DNA of 11,440 nucleotides from Glomus cerebriforme (lineage: Eukaryota; Glomeromycota; Glomeromycetes; Glomerales; Glomeraceae). Positions within the stretch are counted from its first letter, which is position 1; each line of letters starts with the position of its first letter. Location: assembly GCA_003550305.1 (NCBI GenBank), contig QKYT01000019.1:380794-392233 (forward strand), given 5' to 3'. Below, in pieces: positions 8,566-11,440 of the stretch. Position numbers and translations under genes: made by a program. The notes below the pieces were generated by a model, which saw nothing but the letters and a program-made list of their open reading frames with translations, made no database searches and was not told the DNA's origin.

Positions 8566-8995
8566 AATATCATTATCATTTTCATGAACTAGGACTTGAT
8601 ATATTAGAAATTTTATTTTAATTTTCAAAGAATCAAAACAAATAATTAATATTGTATTTTATAAAACATGACTAGCAAATAATACCTTTATTTGCTTTAT
8701 TTATAATTTCAGCTCATATAAAAAAAGAAAAATAAGAAAATTAAAAAATAAACTTTTTATTATTCTCATCGTAAAATTGAAATTGATTCTCTAGTTTGTT
8801 TTTTTTCAAAAAGATAAAAGGAAATATTTTTAGGTAAAAACTAAACTGCAAACAATTTCAATGTACTATATTTTTAAACACTCAAGATAATGAGTTGAAC
8901 CCATTTTTTGAATTGGTATTATTTAACATTATAAATTTCTATATAATATCTATAAAAATGATTAAAGAATATAAGTTTGATATTAGCAATAAAAG
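8566..8995. other. AT-rich spacer
   Basis: This stretch contains no recognisable gene. It lies downstream, on the minus strand, of the Sel1 relic whose homology stops abruptly near 9025. Confidence 0.45.
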
Positions 8996-9617
8996 CTACT
9001 GCAATTTAATCTTAAAATTTGAATATTCCATTGCCTTTTGCATATTGACAGCAGTTCCAATACCTTTTTCATAGCAATACCCTAATCTATTTATTGCATT
9101 TGGACTTTCAGTTTTTTAGATAATTCAAAAACTCTATTATAATTATTAATATCTTCCTCACGCACATATACATAAGCAAGTTCTATTTGAGCTATTTTAT
9201 TTTCTAACTCTGTTGCTTTTTGATATAATTCAATTGCTTTTTGTTTATTAAATTTGGCTACAATTCCATGATAATTAAAATATCCAAGTAAATANATAGA
9301 ATTTGAAATATTTTGATTATTTAAAAGCCAATCGTAAATTTCTTGTAAATTTATCTTATAAAAATTAATACAATCAAGAATATGTTGTCTTCTTACATTT
9401 TCTTCTTTTCCCTCATTTAGCTCTTTAAAATAAAGATAACTAATTCATCAATTATAATGCTTAAATCCTCTTCAAATATATTTTCATGAATATTTTGAGT
9501 CATAGGTTCCACTTCTTTTATATTAAAATTTTGATTAAATTAAAGTATTACTTTATGTAATAAATTATTTGTATTTGTTGTATCATCATTGTTAGAATTA
9601 AGTTGCTTGTCAAACAT
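8996..9617 (-). pseudogene. Truncated Sel1-repeat protein, frameshifted
   Basis: The minus strand starts at ATG 9615-9617 with MFDKQLNSNNDD and LLHKVIL, then TAA at 9540-9542 where family members have Gln, then FNQNFNIKEVEPMTQNIHEN. After a frameshift near 9436 it reads KELNEGKEENVRRQ and INLQEIYDWLLNNQ, the linker usual before the repeats in Rhizophagus Sel1 proteins. Repeat 1 contains IYLLGYFNYHGI and KQKAIELYQKATELEN, repeat 2 IELAYVYVREED and NYNRVFELSKKL, and after a second shift near 9105 repeat 3 reads NAINRLGYCYEKGIGT. Homology ends about 10 residues later and the frame meets TAG at 8996-8998. Sel1 repeats are alpha-helical hairpins that bind proteins. Family members carry many more repeats, so the 3' part is missing. 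One base (9295) is unresolved. Confidence 0.85.
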
Positions 9618-10747
9618 TTTGAATAATGATAAAAAAAAAAACTTACTGCAGGAAATTAATAATTCGTTTCAATTTTTTTTTTTTTTGCCAATAATTTATG
9701 GTAACATTACTGTAACACTTGCAGCAACGCAGATCACATGAAGATTTATTGTGTTCCGCAGGCCGCAGTTTCATCAATAAGTCAAGTATTCGATATTTTA
9801 AATGGTTGTTTTAACAAAGGGAAATTTTTCATCAATAATAATAACACTGATTGATTAATAGTTTTAATATTTAAATTAAAGTAAATATCACAACAGTTTA
9901 ATCATAAATCTTTATTAACGAAAAAAATAGATTTATGTTTCTGCAGATGTGACACAATATAAAAAACTTGTTGAGTGAAATTGATGAGTTTGATTCAAAT
10001 TTTTTTTTTTAATAATGTTTTTCAATTTTCACATTTCACTTATAGATTTAGAAAAGTATTTAAAACGTCTGTCGGTGAAATGACCCAGACCCCTTTTTAC
10101 TTAATAGTGAAGAGAAAAATGGCTATAATTAAAAAAACTTTTAATATTCAAGAAAAATTTTTAAAATACAAGTCTACATAATAATAAACAGTTCCATTTG
10201 TTTGACAAAAATACAAGTCATTAAATTAATTTGCATTACTTAATTTGACAAAAAATCTTAATGACATTTAATTCTTTCAATCTTACAAATAAGGATGGAT
10301 TTGTCCCTGACTGAAGATCATCAAGACTGGTCCTACTTACAAATTAATTTTATTTAGCAGAATAAAAAAAAATAAATTAAATTATAAATATGATTCAGAT
10401 GATAAAATCATAAATAATATAAGAATCTTCAAGTTATTATATTGCATATTGGATAGTTATTCAATTTATATTGTAATTGTTCACAAAATAAACTAATTAA
10501 TTTTTTAATGGTATTTATAATCTTTTATTAATTTAATTTGGTTAATTTTACATAGAATTTAAATTTTGTACTGTATTTGATATGCTTTGAATAACAATAA
10601 TTAAATTAGTTAAAATAAATTTTGATATTTTTAATTTTTTATTTATGAAACATTTGTATCTTTTACGGCCAATGGAAAAATAATCCTAATTCTTATAATA
10701 AAGATATAATCTATTAAGTAAGATAAAAAAATTTTTTCTCTGTTTAT
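9618..10747. other. AT-rich spacer between the two Sel1 relics
   Basis: Two short blocks are less AT-rich: 9719-9775, upstream of the Sel1 relic on its strand and perhaps its former promoter or leader, and about 10291-10343. Neither folds or reads as anything I recognise. Poly-A and poly-T runs lie near 9631 and 9672. A plus-strand ORF at 9975-10181 (68 residues, basic) has no known motif and a poly-phenylalanine stretch from a T-run, so I do not call it a gene. Confidence 0.4.
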
Positions 10748-11440
10748 TTACAAATAATTTACATTGTAAGTTCTTTGAGCAGATTTATTTCCTTGTTCAG
10801 TACATTTTTTATACCAATAAATTGCTTGATTATTATCATCTCGATTTTCATATTTTAAATCATGGTTGAATTAAGCTAAATTATTTCTTAAATTTGCAGC
10901 CTTTTGATGTATTTCAAATGATTTTTGTTTATCAATGCTGGTCCTAATTTCATTTTCATAACAATCATAACAATATCAATTAAAAATTCCAGATACATAT
11001 CCTAAATTCTAAATATACAACCTTTTGATATAATTCAAATGCTTTTTGTTTATTAACACTAGTTCCAATACATTCGTACTAGAACAATCGATCCATAATT
11101 ATGGTTTGCACTCTTTTGACGTAATTCAAATGCTTTTTGTTTATCAACACTAGTTCCAATTCCATCTTTATAACATTCTGCTAGTGAAATCATTCCAGAT
11201 GTATTTCCTAAATCTGCAGCCTTTTGATATAATTCAAATGCTTTTTGTTTATCAACACTAGTTCCAATTCATTCGTACTAGAGCAATTAATCCAATTTTA
11301 TTGGTTGCACTCTTTTGATGTAATTCAAATGCTTTTTGTTTATCAACATTAATTCCAATTCCATCTTTATAACAATCTCCTAAGGCATTCATTCCAAATG
11401 TATTTCCTAAGTCTGCAGACTTTTGATATAATTCAAATGC
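10748..11440 (-). pseudogene. C-terminal Sel1-repeat array, frameshifted, continuing beyond the window
   Basis: Reading the minus strand from the window edge, each unit carries the family core DKQKAFELxQK with DLGN and ECYKDGIGTS or close variants: Sel1 repeats, helical hairpins used as protein-binding scaffolds. Intact units are 36 codons (108 bases), but alternate units are 91 bases and so shift the frame; one also has TGA at 11269-11271. A further shift lies in the unit at 10911-11031. After KAANLRNNLA comes TAA (10871-10873), where relatives have Gln, and then FNHDLKYENRDDN, QAIYWYKKCTEQGNKSAQR and a natural-looking stop at 10748-10750. The final unit and terminus match the usual end of Rhizophagus Sel1 proteins. 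The N-terminal part is outside the window. It is a second gene, same strand as the relic at 8996-9617, not its other half, because the order is reversed. Confidence 0.85.
11032..11429 (-). repeat. Two tandem copies of a 199-base Sel1 dimer
   Basis: The word AATTCAAATGCTTTTTGTTTA or a close variant starts at 11032, 11123, 11231, 11322 and (cut off) 11430, so spacings are 91, 108, 91 and 108. The dimers 11032-11230 and 11231-11429 differ at about 22 of 199 positions by my hand alignment (about 89% identical). In both, the 91-base unit lacks the same bases around CATTCGTACTAG, so the defect is shared. Confidence 0.85.

Noticed and set aside
9975..10181. 68-codon basic plus-strand ORF
   Set aside because: Contains a phenylalanine run from a poly-T tract, no recognised domain, no visible promoter, and lies in spacer between relics.
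1..11440. A nuclear code in which TAA and TAG mean glutamine, as in some ciliates
   Set aside because: It would rescue several stops, but TGA stops, one-base frameshifts and missing domain parts also break the same frames, and the protein families are those of arbuscular mycorrhizal fungi, which use the standard code.
8996..11440. One Sel1 gene split in two by an insertion
   Set aside because: On the minus strand the C-terminal part comes first and the N-terminal part second, so these are two family members in the same orientation.

Overview
The window looks like AT-rich (about four fifths A+T by eye) nuclear DNA of an arbuscular mycorrhizal fungus (Glomeromycotina, Rhizophagus-like). The assignment rests on protein remnants in the style of that group's very large families of Sel1-repeat proteins and tyrosine-kinase-like/Sel1 proteins. 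They appear here as a Sel1 protein lacking its C-terminal part (minus strand, 8996-9617), the C-terminal Sel1 array of a second family member (minus strand, 10748-11440, running off the window edge), and the N-lobe of a kinase (minus strand, about 5640-6001) that still shows a plausible 84-base intron. All three are broken by frameshifts and in-frame stops. I see no intact protein-coding gene, no tRNA or rRNA and no CRISPR array.

Layout. 1-309: interrupted plus-strand reading frame of unknown family. 310-1380: featureless AT-rich DNA. 1381-1640: a block of less biased composition with coding-like segments on both strands. 1641-2795: AT-rich, nothing identified. 2796-3680 and 6527-7812: two parallel copies of a dispersed repeat. 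Each carries a short, GC-richer, hairpin-forming core (single in the first, duplicated in the second), a similar AT-rich tail on the right, and a pyrimidine-rich left part whose minus strand reads as degenerate coding sequence. The second copy has a motif resembling a non-LTR retrotransposon reverse transcriptase. 4260-4292: a perfect 13-bp-arm hairpin. 4467-4760: another interrupted minus-strand reading frame. 8386-8562: a short acidic minus-strand frame. The remainder is low-complexity spacer.

How the parts relate. This reads as a graveyard of expanded gene families and mobile DNA, not as a working locus. Two observations stand out. The Sel1 array at the right end is a tandem duplication of a 199-base dimer in which one of the two units had already lost its reading frame, so repeat turnover continued after the gene died. 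In addition, several premature stops sit where the surrounding family motif calls for glutamine, i.e. single C-to-T changes. I found no convincing sign of a new biological system.
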